A stretch of DNA of 64,000 nt. It comes from an uncultured Collinsella sp. Lineage in GTDB: Bacteria > Actinomycetota > Coriobacteriia > Coriobacteriales > Coriobacteriaceae. Within the stretch, counting starts at the first letter, position 1. Each line of letters begins with the position of its first letter. Made by a program: the position numbers and the translations under genes. This document shows positions 27,923 to 39,181 of this stretch, piece after piece. The stretch lies in assembly GCA_900542905.1 (NCBI GenBank), contig UQPF01000009.1:1-64000 (forward strand), given 5' to 3'. Under the pieces are notes generated by a model. The model worked only from the letters and a program-made list of their open reading frames with translations. It had not been told where the DNA came from and ran no database searches.

Positions 27923-28195
27923 TTACTTGGAGAGTTTGTCGACGACGCGTTCGATCTCGGCGAGTTTGGCGGCTTTGAGGTCTTCGTCGCCCGATTCGAT
28001 TGCCGAAGTCACGCAACCCTCGATATGCGCCTTGAGCACGTCGGCGTTAATGCGCGCGAGGAGCGCCTGTGTGGCCATGAGCTGTGTGGAAATATCGACG
28101 CAGTAGCGGTCCTCCTCGACCATCCGCAGGATGCCGTCGATCTGACCGCGTGCCGTCTTGAGCATGCGGGTCACCGATTTATGGTCTGCCATCAT
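27923..28195 (-). CDS. csoR: CsoR-family copper-sensing repressor
   Basis: 90-residue all-helical repressor. The RMLKTARGQIDGILRMVEEDRYCVDI motif and AHIEGCVTSAI supply the Cys-His-Cys copper ligand pattern of CsoR. It probably represses the copA promoter, where a matching operator is visible at 31103-31115. I use the first ATG of the ATGATG pair at 28195 because CGAGGACCCGCC precedes it. It lies downstream of copA and copZ on the same strand. Confidence 0.9.
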   Translation of the reverse strand: MMADHKSVTRMLKTARGQIDGILRMVEEDRYCVDISTQLMATQALLARINADVLKAHIEGCVTSAIESGDEDLKAAKLAEIERVVDKLSK

Positions 28196-28237
28196 GGCGG
28201 GTCCTCGTTTCTGGTCGATCTTCCGGATGCCCCCGTC

Positions 28238-28304
28238 AGTTGCGGTGAAATACGGACCGTTTAAAGGCCTAGGGCGGCACAACAGTCCGTATTTCACCGC
28301 AACT
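28238..28304. repeat. 67-bp palindromic element, copy 2
   Basis: AGTTGCGGTGAAATACGGAC and its perfect complement GTCCGTATTTCACCGCAACT flank 27 bases. It separates copZ from csoR and has the same length as the copy at 13797-13863. Confidence 0.9.
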
Positions 28305-28330
28305 TCTGAGGATTGAGTAGGCGGCGTCTG

Positions 28331-28552
28331 CTACGCGGCGGTCACAGACAGGGCGTGGAACTTCTCGCCGGCGCCCTCGACGGCGGCAGCGAGCTGCTCG
28401 GCGGTCACGGTGTCGGCGCACTCAACCTGGACGGTCTGGGTCTCGTGGTCGGCGTCGGCGTCGGTCACGCCGGCAACGTTGAGCAACGCCGTCTCGACGG
28501 TGGCGTCGCAGTGGCCGCACATGAGGCCGGAAGTCTTGATTGTGTAACGCAT
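28331..28552 (-). CDS. copZ: Copper chaperone, HMA domain (CopZ-like)
   Basis: 73-residue single heavy-metal-associated domain. The metal site is SGLMCGHCDAT near residue 12, a variant of GMTCxxC, followed by the ferredoxin-like fold with DHETQTVQVECADTVTAEQLAAAVEGAG. It probably delivers Cu(I) to CopA. The start at 28552 follows AGAGAGGAATACCC. A long inverted repeat lies between it and copA. Confidence 0.92.
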   Translation of the reverse strand: MRYTIKTSGLMCGHCDATVETALLNVAGVTDADADHETQTVQVECADTVTAEQLAAAVEGAGEKFHALSVTAA

Positions 28553-28577
28553 GGGTATTCCTCTCTGTTGTGTCAGC

Positions 28578-28671
28578 TTTCCCAGGCACCCGACCTTGAC
28601 CTTCAAGCCGTCGCTCGCGTACCAAAGTACGCGTCGCTCCTCTTTCAGGTCAATCTCGGGCACCTGGAAAA
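28578..28671. repeat. 94-bp imperfect inverted repeat between copA and copZ
   Basis: The outer arms TTTCCCAGGCACCCGA and TCTCGGGCACCTGGAAAA pair. Pairing continues with interruptions to a central CGCGTAC-CAAA-GTACGCG hairpin at 28616-28633. No T-run follows. Confidence 0.75.
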
Positions 28672-28699
28672 CCCGTTATAAATGGACGTAATGGTGAGC

Positions 28700-31042
28700 C
28701 TATTTTGCCACTTTGGGCTTAAAGGTTCGCAGGCGCAAAGCGTTGGTCACGACGCAGACGCTCGACAGGCTCATCGCGGCGGCACCAAACATCGGCGAGA
28801 GTTGCCAGCCGGTGAGGGGGAAGAACACGCCTGCGGCGAGTGGGATGCCGATGCCGTTGTAGAACAGCGCCCAGAACAGGTCCTGCTTGATGTTGCGGAT
28901 CGTGGCGCGCGAAAGCTCGATGGCACGCGCAACATCCATAAGGTCGCTGCGCATGAGCACCACGTCGGCGCCTTCCTTGGCGATGTCGGCACCGGTGCCG
29001 ATGGCAAGGCCCACGTCGGCGCGCGCCAGGGCGGGAGAGTCGTTGATGCCGTCGCCCACCATGGCCACCATGCCGCCTGCGTCCTGCAACTCGCGCACAT
29101 GGCGCTCTTTGTCGGCGGGAAGGACGTCGGCGATGACCTGTTCGCTGCTCAGCCCCACGCGGCGGGCGATTGCTTCGGCAGTGACGCGGTTGTCGCCGGT
29201 GAGCATGCGCACGTCGACGCCGAGTGAGCGCAGCGCGGAAATGGCTGCGGCGCTTGTCTCCTTGACCTTGTCAGCCACGGCAATGGTGCCGGCAAGCTCG
29301 CCGTTCTTGGCAAAGAACAGCGGCGTCTTGCCTTCGGCGGCAAATTGCTCGGCAAGACCCGCGGGCACGGTAACGCCCAACTCGTTCATCAGGCGCACGT
29401 TACCAGCGGCAATGGCGTTTCGCCCTTCGTGCGCCGTAACGCCACGACCGGGCACGGCAGCAAAGTCCTCGACCATGCGCGCGACGATTCCGCGTGTCTC
29501 GCACTCGGCCATAATCGCCTCGGCCAGCGGGTGCTCGCTTGAGCGCTCCAGCGCGGCGGCCAGCTTGAGCAGCGCCTTTTCGCTCATGGCGGACGAGCCG
29601 TCAACGCGCGTGGCTACCACGATATCGGTCACGGCAGGCTTGCCGCGGGTGACCGTGCCCGTCTTATCGAGCACCACGGTGCCCACGCTGCGCAGGTTCT
29701 CCAGCGCCTCGGCGCTCTTGAACAGAATGCCCATTTCGGCGCCCTTGCCGGTACCCACCATAATGGCGACGGGCGTGGCCAGGCCCAGTGCACACGGACA
29801 GCTGATCACCAGCACGGCCACGGCGGAGGTGAGCGCTTCGTTCACGCTGCCAGTCAGTGCCATCCACACCGCAAAGGTCACGGCCGAGATCACAAACACC
29901 ACGGGCACAAATACGCCAGCGACCTTATCGGCCATGCGGGCGATGGGCGCCTTGGTGGCGTTGGCGTCCTCGACGAGCTTGATGATTTTGGCGAGCGACG
30001 TGTCGGCGCCCACACGCGTGGCGCGGAAGGTAAACGAGCCCGTGCGGTTGACCGTGGCCGCGTTGACAGTGTCGCCGGCGGTCTTCTCCACGGGGATGGA
30101 CTCGCCGGTCAGCGCACTTTCGTCCACGGCCGAGCCGCCCTCGAGTACCACGCCATCGACGGGGATGGACTCGCCGGGGCGCACACGCAGCACCTGGCCG
30201 GGTAGAATGGCGTCGACGTCGACGGTGGTCTCGCTGCCGTCCTCCGCCACGACGGTCGCGGTCTTGGGCGCCAGGTCGATCAGCGCCTCGATGGCGCCGC
30301 CGGTCTTGGATTTGCTGCGCGTCTCGAGGTATTTACCCACGGTGACGAGCGACAGGATCGTGCCGGCGCTCTCAAAATACAGATTGTCCATGCCCGTCAT
30401 CATGGCCTCGTGGACCTGACCCGCGGCTAACTGGTCGGCCATGATGAACATGGCATAGAGCGACCAGGCGACGGAAGCGGTGGCGCCCACGGCAATAAGG
30501 GCGTCCATGGTAGGAGCGCCGTGCGCGAGCGACTTGAAGCCGTTGATAAAGTACGCATCGTTGACATAGACGATGGGGATGAGCAGGACGAGCTCGGTGA
30601 GGGCGAGCGTCATGCTGTGGGTATGGTCGGTGAAAATGCCGGGCAGCGGCCAACCGAGCATGTGCCCCATGCCTATGTAGAACAACGGGATGAGAAAGAT
30701 GATTGAGATGATGAGACGGGTACGCATGGCGGAGGCGGTGGCCTCCAGCTTTTTGGTCGGCGACTCCATATGGGCGGCGCCGGACCTGGCTTGCACGCTG
30801 CCGTTTGAGCCAGCGGCGCCGGTGCCCGCATCGACGGGCGAGGCCGAGTAGCCCGCGCGGTCGACGGCGGTGCAGATATCCTCGGGGGAGACCTGCGCGG
30901 GGTCATAGTCGACCATCATGGAACCAGCGAGTAGGTTGACCGCGACGCTTTGGACGCCGTCGAGTTTGCTTACGGCGCGGTCCACGTGCGCCTGGCAGGC
31001 GGCGCATGTCATGCCGCCCACGTCGAACTTATCTTGAGCCAT
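28700..31042 (-). CDS. copA: Copper-translocating P-type ATPase
   Basis: Cu(I) exporter of 780 residues. The N-terminal HMA domain has GGMTCAACQAHVD near residue 10, then a linker. Eight membrane segments include the ion-binding CPCALGLATPVAIMVG. The phosphorylation motif is DKTGTVTRGK, the ATP-binding domain contains SEHPLAEAI, and the hinge is MVGDGINDSPALARADVG. Length and order match CopA. GGAAAGGAGAAGCC precedes the ATG. It is the first gene of the copA-copZ-csoR group. Confidence 0.95.
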   Translation of the reverse strand: MAQDKFDVGGMTCAACQAHVDRAVSKLDGVQSVAVNLLAGSMMVDYDPAQVSPEDICTAVDRAGYSASPVDAGTGAAGSNGSVQARSGAAHMESPTKKLEATASAMRTRLIISIIFLIPLFYIGMGHMLGWPLPGIFTDHTHSMTLALTELVLLIPIVYVNDAYFINGFKSLAHGAPTMDALIAVGATASVAWSLYAMFIMADQLAAGQVHEAMMTGMDNLYFESAGTILSLVTVGKYLETRSKSKTGGAIEALIDLAPKTATVVAEDGSETTVDVDAILPGQVLRVRPGESIPVDGVVLEGGSAVDESALTGESIPVEKTAGDTVNAATVNRTGSFTFRATRVGADTSLAKIIKLVEDANATKAPIARMADKVAGVFVPVVFVISAVTFAVWMALTGSVNEALTSAVAVLVISCPCALGLATPVAIMVGTGKGAEMGILFKSAEALENLRSVGTVVLDKTGTVTRGKPAVTDIVVATRVDGSSAMSEKALLKLAAALERSSEHPLAEAIMAECETRGIVARMVEDFAAVPGRGVTAHEGRNAIAAGNVRLMNELGVTVPAGLAEQFAAEGKTPLFFAKNGELAGTIAVADKVKETSAAAISALRSLGVDVRMLTGDNRVTAEAIARRVGLSSEQVIADVLPADKERHVRELQDAGGMVAMVGDGINDSPALARADVGLAIGTGADIAKEGADVVLMRSDLMDVARAIELSRATIRNIKQDLFWALFYNGIGIPLAAGVFFPLTGWQLSPMFGAAAMSLSSVCVVTNALRLRTFKPKVAK

Positions 31043-31089
31043 GGCTTCTCCTTTCCGTGGTTCGGTGTTGGAATTGTTAACCTGTCGAT

Positions 31090-31120
31090 ACTATACACCC
31101 ATACCCCCTGGGGGTGTCTA
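31090..31120 (-). promoter_or_regulatory. copA promoter with CsoR-type operator
   Basis: On the minus strand TAGACA (31115-31120) and TATAGT (31090-31095) are 19 bases apart. The palindrome ACCCCCTGGGGGT at 31103-31115 lies in that spacer and matches the G/C-tract dyads bound by CsoR proteins. Confidence 0.72.
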
Positions 31121-31193
31121 GTAGTAGTTGGAATGTATGATTTTTCATTACAGATGAGGGTGGCTGCCCAATCGGTGGCCGTCTCTGCCAAAC

Positions 31194-31491
31194 GTCTCGA
31201 TCTGTAACAACTAGACCCCGTTTTACCGAGTATTTGTTGCAGATCAAGACAAACAGTTGGCAGAAAACTCAATGTCTCAATCTGTAACATCTAGCAGCAA
31301 ATATGACCTCTAACTGTTACAGATCGAGACAGACCGCCCGCGGCCAACTCAAATGTCTTGATCTGTAACATCAAGAGAGGTTTTTGACCCCTTACTGGTA
31401 CAGATCGAGATGTTGTCTCGCGGGGATGGGGTTTGTCTCGTTCTGTAACATCTAGACCTGTATCTGCCGAGCTAGTGTTACAGATCGAGAC
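31194..31491. repeat. Array E: four 57-bp palindromes
   Basis: Units lie at 31194-31250, 31274-31330, 31355-31411 and 31435-31491, with periods 80, 81 and 80. Unit 3 has a changed right arm (TGGTACAGATCGAGAT). The array fills the gap between the copA promoter and the 3' end of the kinase gene. Confidence 0.95.
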
Positions 31492-31533
31492 AATTGCCGG
31501 GGAGGGGTCCCGTCACGGCAAGACGCCCGCTTC

Positions 31534-33618
31534 CTAGATGCAGAATCCGGGAATCACGCAGGTTCGCTTATCGGGCTTGCTTGCAGGCGTGGCGTAATTA
31601 AAGACATCGCCGTCGTCGCCCACGCGGTTCATATAGAGCGTGCCCTCGTTCTCCGACGTGTCGGGGCTCGCCGTACGCTCCCACCAACAGACATCCTTGC
31701 CCTTCCACTGGCGAACCATCATACTGTTCGTGGTAAAGGGGCTCACCTTAAGCTCGCGGAACAGCTGGTACTCCTTGCCCTCGCCGTTGTAGATGCCGGA
31801 TAGGTAATGGCAGTCCTCGCTAAAGTCCTTGGGCGCCTGTCCGCCGCAGAGCTCGACCATGGCGGGCAGCCAAAGGGTCGCGGGCAGCTCGCCCAGGCAC
31901 GAAGTGCTTTTGGTGGCGCCGACGTTGTTCGAGATCTTCTTGACCGGACTGATAACCGATTGCAGTTCCTTGGGAAGCAGCTTAATGCCGTCCTCATCGA
32001 GCCATGTGCGCAGCTCGCAGTCTTCCCAGCCACCGTTGAGCGGGTGCTCAGAGGCATCGCGCTCGGCAATACCTGCGTCAAAGATAAATGACAGACCGGC
32101 CTTGCCGTTGGTATCTGCCAGGTCATCGTGAAGAATGCCCACAAGCTGTGCGCCGACCTGCAGCCCGTTGGTGAGTGTAACGCGCTTGGTGCTCGGGTAG
32201 GGAATATGGCCGTCGTCGTCGAGTAGATGATAGCGCTTGGCGATCTTACGAGCTTCGGCGTTGCTCTTCGCCGCCTTAATCTTGAGCGAAATCTCCTGCA
32301 GCTGATCCCAGGTGTAGTCGCCAAGCGAACCGCGGATGCCGTCCAGGTAGTCGGGGATGCCAAAGCCATGGGTTGCTGCCCCGATAACGCCGAGCCCCGC
32401 AACGGCTGCAACGACGCCGCCGATGACAAAGCGGCGGCGGGTCATGGCATCGTGACGGGCCTGCTCCAGGATCTCTCGCGCGCGCTCGCCGGCGACGTCG
32501 ACCTTAAGGTGCGTGCCAGAATCGATATCAATTGCGGCCTCGTCTCCTGCGCCCTCGCGGTCCTCAGATTCTGCAGCGGGGAGGTACGTCGAGAGCATCT
32601 CGAGCATCTGCTGCTCGGTAGGGCGATCGCCCTGTTCGACCGAGATGCCTTTCATGATGATCTGGACAAGCGCTTTGTCGCCCTCGCAGCGCGGCTCGAG
32701 CGGCGCCGGTTTGGTCTTGGTCTTTATGAGGTAGAACGAGCCGGTCGCCGCGGCACCCGTCGACTCGACATCGAACGGTTTGCGACCGCTGTAGAGCTGG
32801 TACAGAATGCTCGAAAGCGCATAGACGTCGATCGCGGGCGAGCGGCGAAGGGCCGCGATGCCTTCGATATCCTGCGTGAGCATTTCGGGCGCGGCGTATG
32901 CGGGCGTGGCAAAGCGCCAGATGTCGGCGCGCCGGGTGATCGTGTCGTCGCCGAGGGCCATGGTCGCGGAGCCCATGTCGATGAGGCAGGGGTCAAAGGA
33001 GCAATCGGCAATCTGCTGCTCGAGCGTTCGGCTGGTGGTGCGGAACATGATATTGGCAGGCGACAGGTCGCGATGGATGACCGGATTCACGAGGCCTTGG
33101 GTCATCAAGAGCGCGCGAAGCACGGCGTTTCCGACGGCGGCGACCATCTGGGTGGTCAGCCCACCCGAGGCGTCGTGCGGAAGCAAGGGCAGCGCCTGCT
33201 TGAGCGAGGTGCCCTCGACCCACTCCATGAGGATGAGCGGGTCGTTCTCGCACGATCCGTAGCCATAGACGCACGGAAATCCGCGCAGGTACGAGACGGT
33301 ACACAGATGACGGTACTCCTCGAACAGTGCGGCGGTGTTGGCCAGATGCGCGGCCGATTGCTCGGCGGAGCGGTCGGGCGTCTGGTCGGAAAGGATGGCG
33401 TTGTCCTTGAGCAGCTTGACGGCAAAGACCTCGCCGCTCGTGTTGGTTGCGCGCAGCACGTGCCCGATATTGCCGCCGTCGCGGTATGTCGTCTGAAGAA
33501 TAAGCGTCATAAACCGGCGCTTGGCATCATCCTCGGCACTGGGGTCGACCGCCACGGCGGTATCGAACGTGTCGAGACGGATGAGTTTGTCGCCATAGGC
33601 GCTATCGGTAGTATCCAT
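31534..33618 (-). CDS. Membrane-anchored Ser/Thr protein kinase with DUF6273-like outer domain
   Basis: 694-residue protein. The kinase domain (about 20-340) has the Val/Lys strand EVFAVKLLKD, the catalytic HRDLSPANIMF and a metal-binding DMGSA in place of DFG. A basic stretch precedes one membrane segment near 440-460 (FVIGGVVAAVAGLGVIGAA). The external part (about 530-690) has GLSFIFDAG, GGWEDCELRTWLDEDGI and LPKELQSVISPVKK, typical of DUF6273. This predicts surface sensing coupled to phosphorylation. The start at 33618 (MDTTDSAYGD) follows AGGAACGCC. It lies downstream of the FHA gene and is probably cotranscribed. Confidence 0.85.
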   Translation of the reverse strand: MDTTDSAYGDKLIRLDTFDTAVAVDPSAEDDAKRRFMTLILQTTYRDGGNIGHVLRATNTSGEVFAVKLLKDNAILSDQTPDRSAEQSAAHLANTAALFEEYRHLCTVSYLRGFPCVYGYGSCENDPLILMEWVEGTSLKQALPLLPHDASGGLTTQMVAAVGNAVLRALLMTQGLVNPVIHRDLSPANIMFRTTSRTLEQQIADCSFDPCLIDMGSATMALGDDTITRRADIWRFATPAYAAPEMLTQDIEGIAALRRSPAIDVYALSSILYQLYSGRKPFDVESTGAAATGSFYLIKTKTKPAPLEPRCEGDKALVQIIMKGISVEQGDRPTEQQMLEMLSTYLPAAESEDREGAGDEAAIDIDSGTHLKVDVAGERAREILEQARHDAMTRRRFVIGGVVAAVAGLGVIGAATHGFGIPDYLDGIRGSLGDYTWDQLQEISLKIKAAKSNAEARKIAKRYHLLDDDGHIPYPSTKRVTLTNGLQVGAQLVGILHDDLADTNGKAGLSFIFDAGIAERDASEHPLNGGWEDCELRTWLDEDGIKLLPKELQSVISPVKKISNNVGATKSTSCLGELPATLWLPAMVELCGGQAPKDFSEDCHYLSGIYNGEGKEYQLFRELKVSPFTTNSMMVRQWKGKDVCWWERTASPDTSENEGTLYMNRVGDDGDVFNYATPASKPDKRTCVIPGFCI

Positions 33619-33750
33619 GGCGTTCCTTTGTCTGGCATGGGTTGCCGCGCGTATACGTGGGCAGTGCGGATATCGGTAAAATACCATGATAACCGCACTG
33701 TCCACGTATGCCGCTGAGTATTGTCGTTTACGACGCAGAAGGTAGAAGAC

Positions 33751-33786
33751 GAAAGACGGACGGCGACCGTCTTTCGATCGCCGTCC
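33751..33786 (-). terminator. Two mutually exclusive hairpins between FHA and kinase genes
   Basis: GAAAGACGG (33751-33759) pairs with CCGTCTTTC (33767-33775). GGACGGCGA (33758-33766) pairs with TCGCCGTCC (33778-33786). The stems share bases, so only one can form in RNA, which is compatible with attenuation or partial termination before the kinase gene. Confidence 0.6.
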
Positions 33787-33789
33787 GCG

Positions 33790-34752
33790 CTAGTCCACAA
33801 TGACAAGGAATGTCGTGTAGAGACCCAGATGGAGCCTGTCGCTGTTTTCGATTTCCACTGGGGGATAGATCTTGCCGGGCTCGCGTTGGTCGCGCGGCGG
33901 CTCAATCACAATATCGCCGTCGCCCGCGCCCGATTCGAGCACTGTGCCGTTGGTCGACCCAAGGCCCTGGGCGTACCAGCGTCCACCTTCGAGCCAAATG
34001 CGGAGATGCTCGCGCGATGCATCAGCGCCTACATCGGTGATGCTGGGCGAAGTTTTGGGCAAGGACCCAATTACCGTGCCGCGCGGATCGCGTGTGAGGG
34101 GATGGATTTGCATGTCGGCGCAGTTGTCGGCATGGGTTCTGAGCAGACCGAGGTTGGGGGCGACAGTGCGCGGCTGCTCCAGGCTGCTCATAAAGCCACG
34201 TCCGACGGTAGTTTCGGTGGTGCCAAAGTGCCCGCCTGTCTTGCTGTCGCAAAAGCGCTCGACGGTGGCCACGCCTTGGATGGGGTCGGCGAGCGCCCCC
34301 GTTGCCACAAAGAGCATAAGGTAAAGCGTACTCTTCTCGCGCACGGCATTGCCGTCAAAGTTGTCGATGTGATTGAGGGCATTTGCATATAGGCGGCTGT
34401 CCAGCTTGTAGCTGGCGAGAGCCGACATCATTTCGTTGGCGGCCGGGCCGCGATAGTGCTCGGCGATTGCCTGATAGGCGGACTCGCCGCCGCCGAGCTT
34501 GCTGCAGATTGCCGCGGAAAGATTGAGCGTGGTGACGGCAAAGTCGCTGTAGATGGCGGGCGCGCACTGGTCAGGCTCGCGATGGACGATGTAACGGGTG
34601 AGATACGAGCGGTTGGAAGAGCATTTCTCGAGCAGGGTACTGCCGAGATAAGAGTTTCCATTGATGAGCATTCGGGCGATCTCGAGATGTTTAAGACCGC
34701 CGAACGAGCGAATATCGTTATAGAGGACCGAGCAAGGCGTCTCTGCTGCCAC
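33790..34752 (-). CDS. FHA-domain protein, partner of the kinase
   Basis: 320-residue protein. The C-terminal forkhead-associated domain (about 225-315) has GTVIGSLPKTSPSITDV, then SREHLRIWLEGGRWYAQGLGSTNGT, including the conserved S-R-x-H and S-T-N-G phosphothreonine-binding residues. The N-terminal 200 residues are helical and unrecognised. The GTG at 34752 has AAAGGAGG six bases upstream; the longer frame runs through repeat array F and is rejected. Pairing with the adjacent kinase suggests recognition of its phosphorylated targets. Confidence 0.85.
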   Translation of the reverse strand: MAAETPCSVLYNDIRSFGGLKHLEIARMLINGNSYLGSTLLEKCSSNRSYLTRYIVHREPDQCAPAIYSDFAVTTLNLSAAICSKLGGGESAYQAIAEHYRGPAANEMMSALASYKLDSRLYANALNHIDNFDGNAVREKSTLYLMLFVATGALADPIQGVATVERFCDSKTGGHFGTTETTVGRGFMSSLEQPRTVAPNLGLLRTHADNCADMQIHPLTRDPRGTVIGSLPKTSPSITDVGADASREHLRIWLEGGRWYAQGLGSTNGTVLESGAGDGDIVIEPPRDQREPGKIYPPVEIENSDRLHLGLYTTFLVIVD

Positions 34753-34930
34753 GGATACCTCCTTTGATTGCTTCCTAGCCAATATGGCGATAGGAATTAA
34801 TGGCCCCGGTGGGCGACGTATTAAATGGCTGCGCAATATATAGCGTAACCAAAGCAACATTATAGGCCACATGTTCGAAATTGCAGGAAGACTGAGAGAT
34901 TTGGTTTGGACTGGACGGAAATTTCCCTCT

Positions 34931-35149
34931 GTCTTGATCTGTAACAATTGGGGCCGGTTTTGCTCCGTAACTGTTACAGATTGAGACGTTTGTGGGCCGT
35001 GTCGACCGTTTGTCTCGATCTGTAACACGTAGAGGAAGATTTGCCCTGTAGATGTTACAGATCGAGATGTTAGCCAAGGGGCTGACTGAATGTCTCGATC
35101 TGTAACAGTAGGAACCTGGTTTTGCCCCGTAACTGTTACAGATTGAGAC
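34931..35149. repeat. Array F: three 57/58-bp palindromes
   Basis: Units lie at 34931-34987, 35012-35068 and 35092-35149, with periods 81 and 80. The last unit has a 26-base centre and is the only 58-bp member. The array sits between the divergent FHA and helicase genes. Positions 35150-35422 form a long helicase leader with a possible TATACT -10 box at 35217. Confidence 0.93.
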
Positions 35150-35422
35150 AATCGACCCAGGCCCACTCCTCCTGCACCGTCATCTGTGGTTTACGTGGGG
35201 GCATGCGAAGCACGGGTATACTAACCGGCGGCGAATCTGCTCCATCGCTTAGAGCTGCTGCGTCTGGACGGCGCGTGATAGGGCTGCCAAAGCGATCGCC
35301 AGCGTGCTGAGCAACGTCCTCTCTGTGCGCACCTGTTTTTGTATGTATTAGCGCACTACCAAGCACGCCCCGCGCGGCCGCATGCCGTGCCCCTTGCGCG
35401 TGCAGATAAGGAACAACAACAT

Positions 35423-37567
<2,145 letters not shown>

Positions 37568-37600
37568 CATACGCGTCGCGCGCTAGAGCGAGGCGAACTA

Positions 37601-37635
37601 AGGGCCCCGAGCAACTACGCTCGGGGCCCTTTTTG
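37601..37635 (+). terminator. Terminator after the helicase gene
   Basis: AGGGCCCCGAG pairs with CTCGGGGCCCT, followed by TTTTT. Confidence 0.88.
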
Positions 37636-38188
37636 TTTGCCGTATCCGATCGCTAGTTCAAATGTGATTTCCTCGGGAATGCATCTAGAGGATGCCGTGG
37701 GCCTGTTTCCTGCCATGCGGCAATGGGTCCCATGGGGTGCGCCGTGCATTTTTTGGAGTATTCTGTAGTTCGAGTTGTCTGCATATGATTCGACGTCGCC
37801 GACGGTGGTCTTCGGATATCCCTAGCGAGCGTTTTGAGCCAGATTTCGCCGTTTTCCGGAGCAGGGACGCGTTATTCTCGCCATGTCGGGACTTAAAATG
37901 ATACGGCGCCCTACAGTTTTGCCCACCCGCGGCGGTGCTGGCGCGGTCACGTTGCAGAATACTCCGTTTTTTGCACGGGCCAGGATGGGGTACCTCAGGA
38001 GAACACGGCGGTATCCCGTAAATATATACAATCTGTACCGTAATTAATGCAAAACGAAGAGGCAGACAGCGTAGGGTGGGTGCATTGGGGTGTTTGGTGC
38101 ACCAAAACGGGGATCCCACGTACCGTATACTCTGGCTGGATGTGAAAACGGCTTGACGCGTTGCCAGGCGTAGGGGGAGGGTGCCTCG
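37636..38188. other. Gene-free 550-base region with a long-range inverted repeat
   Basis: No convincing gene is present. TGCATTTTTTGGAGTATTCTG (37745-37765) is mirrored by CAGAATACTCCGTTTTTTGCA (37955-37975), about 190 bases apart, with each copy holding a six-T run. The inner segment is moderately GC-rich and could be an unrecognised small RNA or a mobile remnant. A TTGGTGCACCAA palindrome lies near 38093. Confidence 0.55.
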
Positions 38189-38950
38189 ATGGACGTATTC
38201 GAAATTGTGTTTAGTCCGACGGGTGGAACGCGGAAGGTGTCTGGCCTTGTGGCCGGGGCGCTGGACAAAAATACCGTTACCGTCGATCTGACCGATAGCG
38301 GGCTAGATTTCAGCGCTGTCTCGATGACTGAGGACGACGTGGCCGTAATCTCTGTGCCGGCGTATGCCGGTAGAATCCCGGCTGTGGTGGCTGACCGGTT
38401 GGGCATGGTGCGCGGCAACGGGGCTCGGGCTGTTTTGGTTTGTGTATACGGAAACCGCGCGTTTGAGGACACGCTCGTAGAGCTGGAGGACGTTGCGAAG
38501 CGCGCCGGATTTAGGGTGGTTGCAGCGGTTTCTGCTATTGCTGAGCATTCCGTTGCTCGTCAGTTTGCTGCTGGGCGACCGGATGCGCAGGATGCGGCGC
38601 AGCTCGCAGAGTTTGCGCAGCAAATTCAGCAAAAGCTGTTGACTGAGGATGCATCCGAGCCCTCTATTCCTGGCAATCGTCCTTATAAACAAGCCGGAGG
38701 TCACCGCATGGCACCCGAGGCAACAGAGGATTGCGTCTCCTGCGGTGCATGCGCCGCGGCGTGCCCCGTTTGTGCTATCGACAAGGGCGACCCCAAGCGA
38801 GCAGCTGGCGAGGCGTGCATCTCCTGCATGCGCTGCATTGCCGTATGTCCGCGAGGCGCTCGCAAGCTTGATCCCAACAAGCTATCCGCTGTTTCCCAGA
38901 TGCTGAGCAAGGCTTGCGTCGTGCGGAAGAAATGCGAGCCCTTCATCTAG
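38189..38950 (+). CDS. EFR1-type flavodoxin/ferredoxin protein
   Basis: 253-residue redox protein. The N-terminal flavodoxin-like half opens with FEIVFSPTGGTRKVSGLV, an FMN-phosphate loop, and has SVPAYAGRIPAVVADRLG. The C-terminal half carries two 4Fe-4S clusters: CVSCGACAAACPVCAID and CISCMRCIAVCPRGARKL. This domain pair passes electrons between FMN and Fe-S centres in anaerobes; the partner is unknown. The GTGCCTCG region before the ATG contains GGGGGAGGG. It is monocistronic, with a palindromic repeat after its stop. Confidence 0.87.
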   Translation: MDVFEIVFSPTGGTRKVSGLVAGALDKNTVTVDLTDSGLDFSAVSMTEDDVAVISVPAYAGRIPAVVADRLGMVRGNGARAVLVCVYGNRAFEDTLVELEDVAKRAGFRVVAAVSAIAEHSVARQFAAGRPDAQDAAQLAEFAQQIQQKLLTEDASEPSIPGNRPYKQAGGHRMAPEATEDCVSCGACAAACPVCAIDKGDPKRAAGEACISCMRCIAVCPRGARKLDPNKLSAVSQMLSKACVVRKKCEPFI

Positions 38951-38963
38951 TGCATACGAAATT

Positions 38964-39026
38964 GGTGCGTTGGGGACAGGTTAATCTGCACCAACCTGGT
39001 GCAAACAAACCTGTCCCCAACGCACC
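38964..39026. repeat. 63-bp palindrome containing the 47-bp core, copy 2
   Basis: GGTGCGTTGGGGACAGGTT and AACCTGTCCCCAACGCACC are perfect 19-base arms, with an inner TGCACCA/TGGTGCA dyad. The core 38972-39018 equals in length the copy at 27832-27878. Confidence 0.9.
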
Positions 39027-39181
39027 AGAGTGAGGAGTGCCCCTGGGTGCCGGCGGGAAAGGAACGTCCCTAAGTGCCGCCTAAATACCGTTTATCGAAG
39101 AAAAAATACCGCTCACCGGTCATAATGATTGTTCTGGCTTTGGGCTTGTCTACAATAACTCCCGTAAAAAGAAATGCGGAA

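Noticed and set aside
32227..33717. 496-codon plus-strand frame opposite the kinase
   Set aside because: Shadow of the kinase gene; composition is implausible and no ribosome site is seen.
34753..35166. N-terminal extension of the FHA protein
   Set aside because: The extra residues are encoded by repeat array F; a strong ribosome site precedes the internal GTG at 34752.
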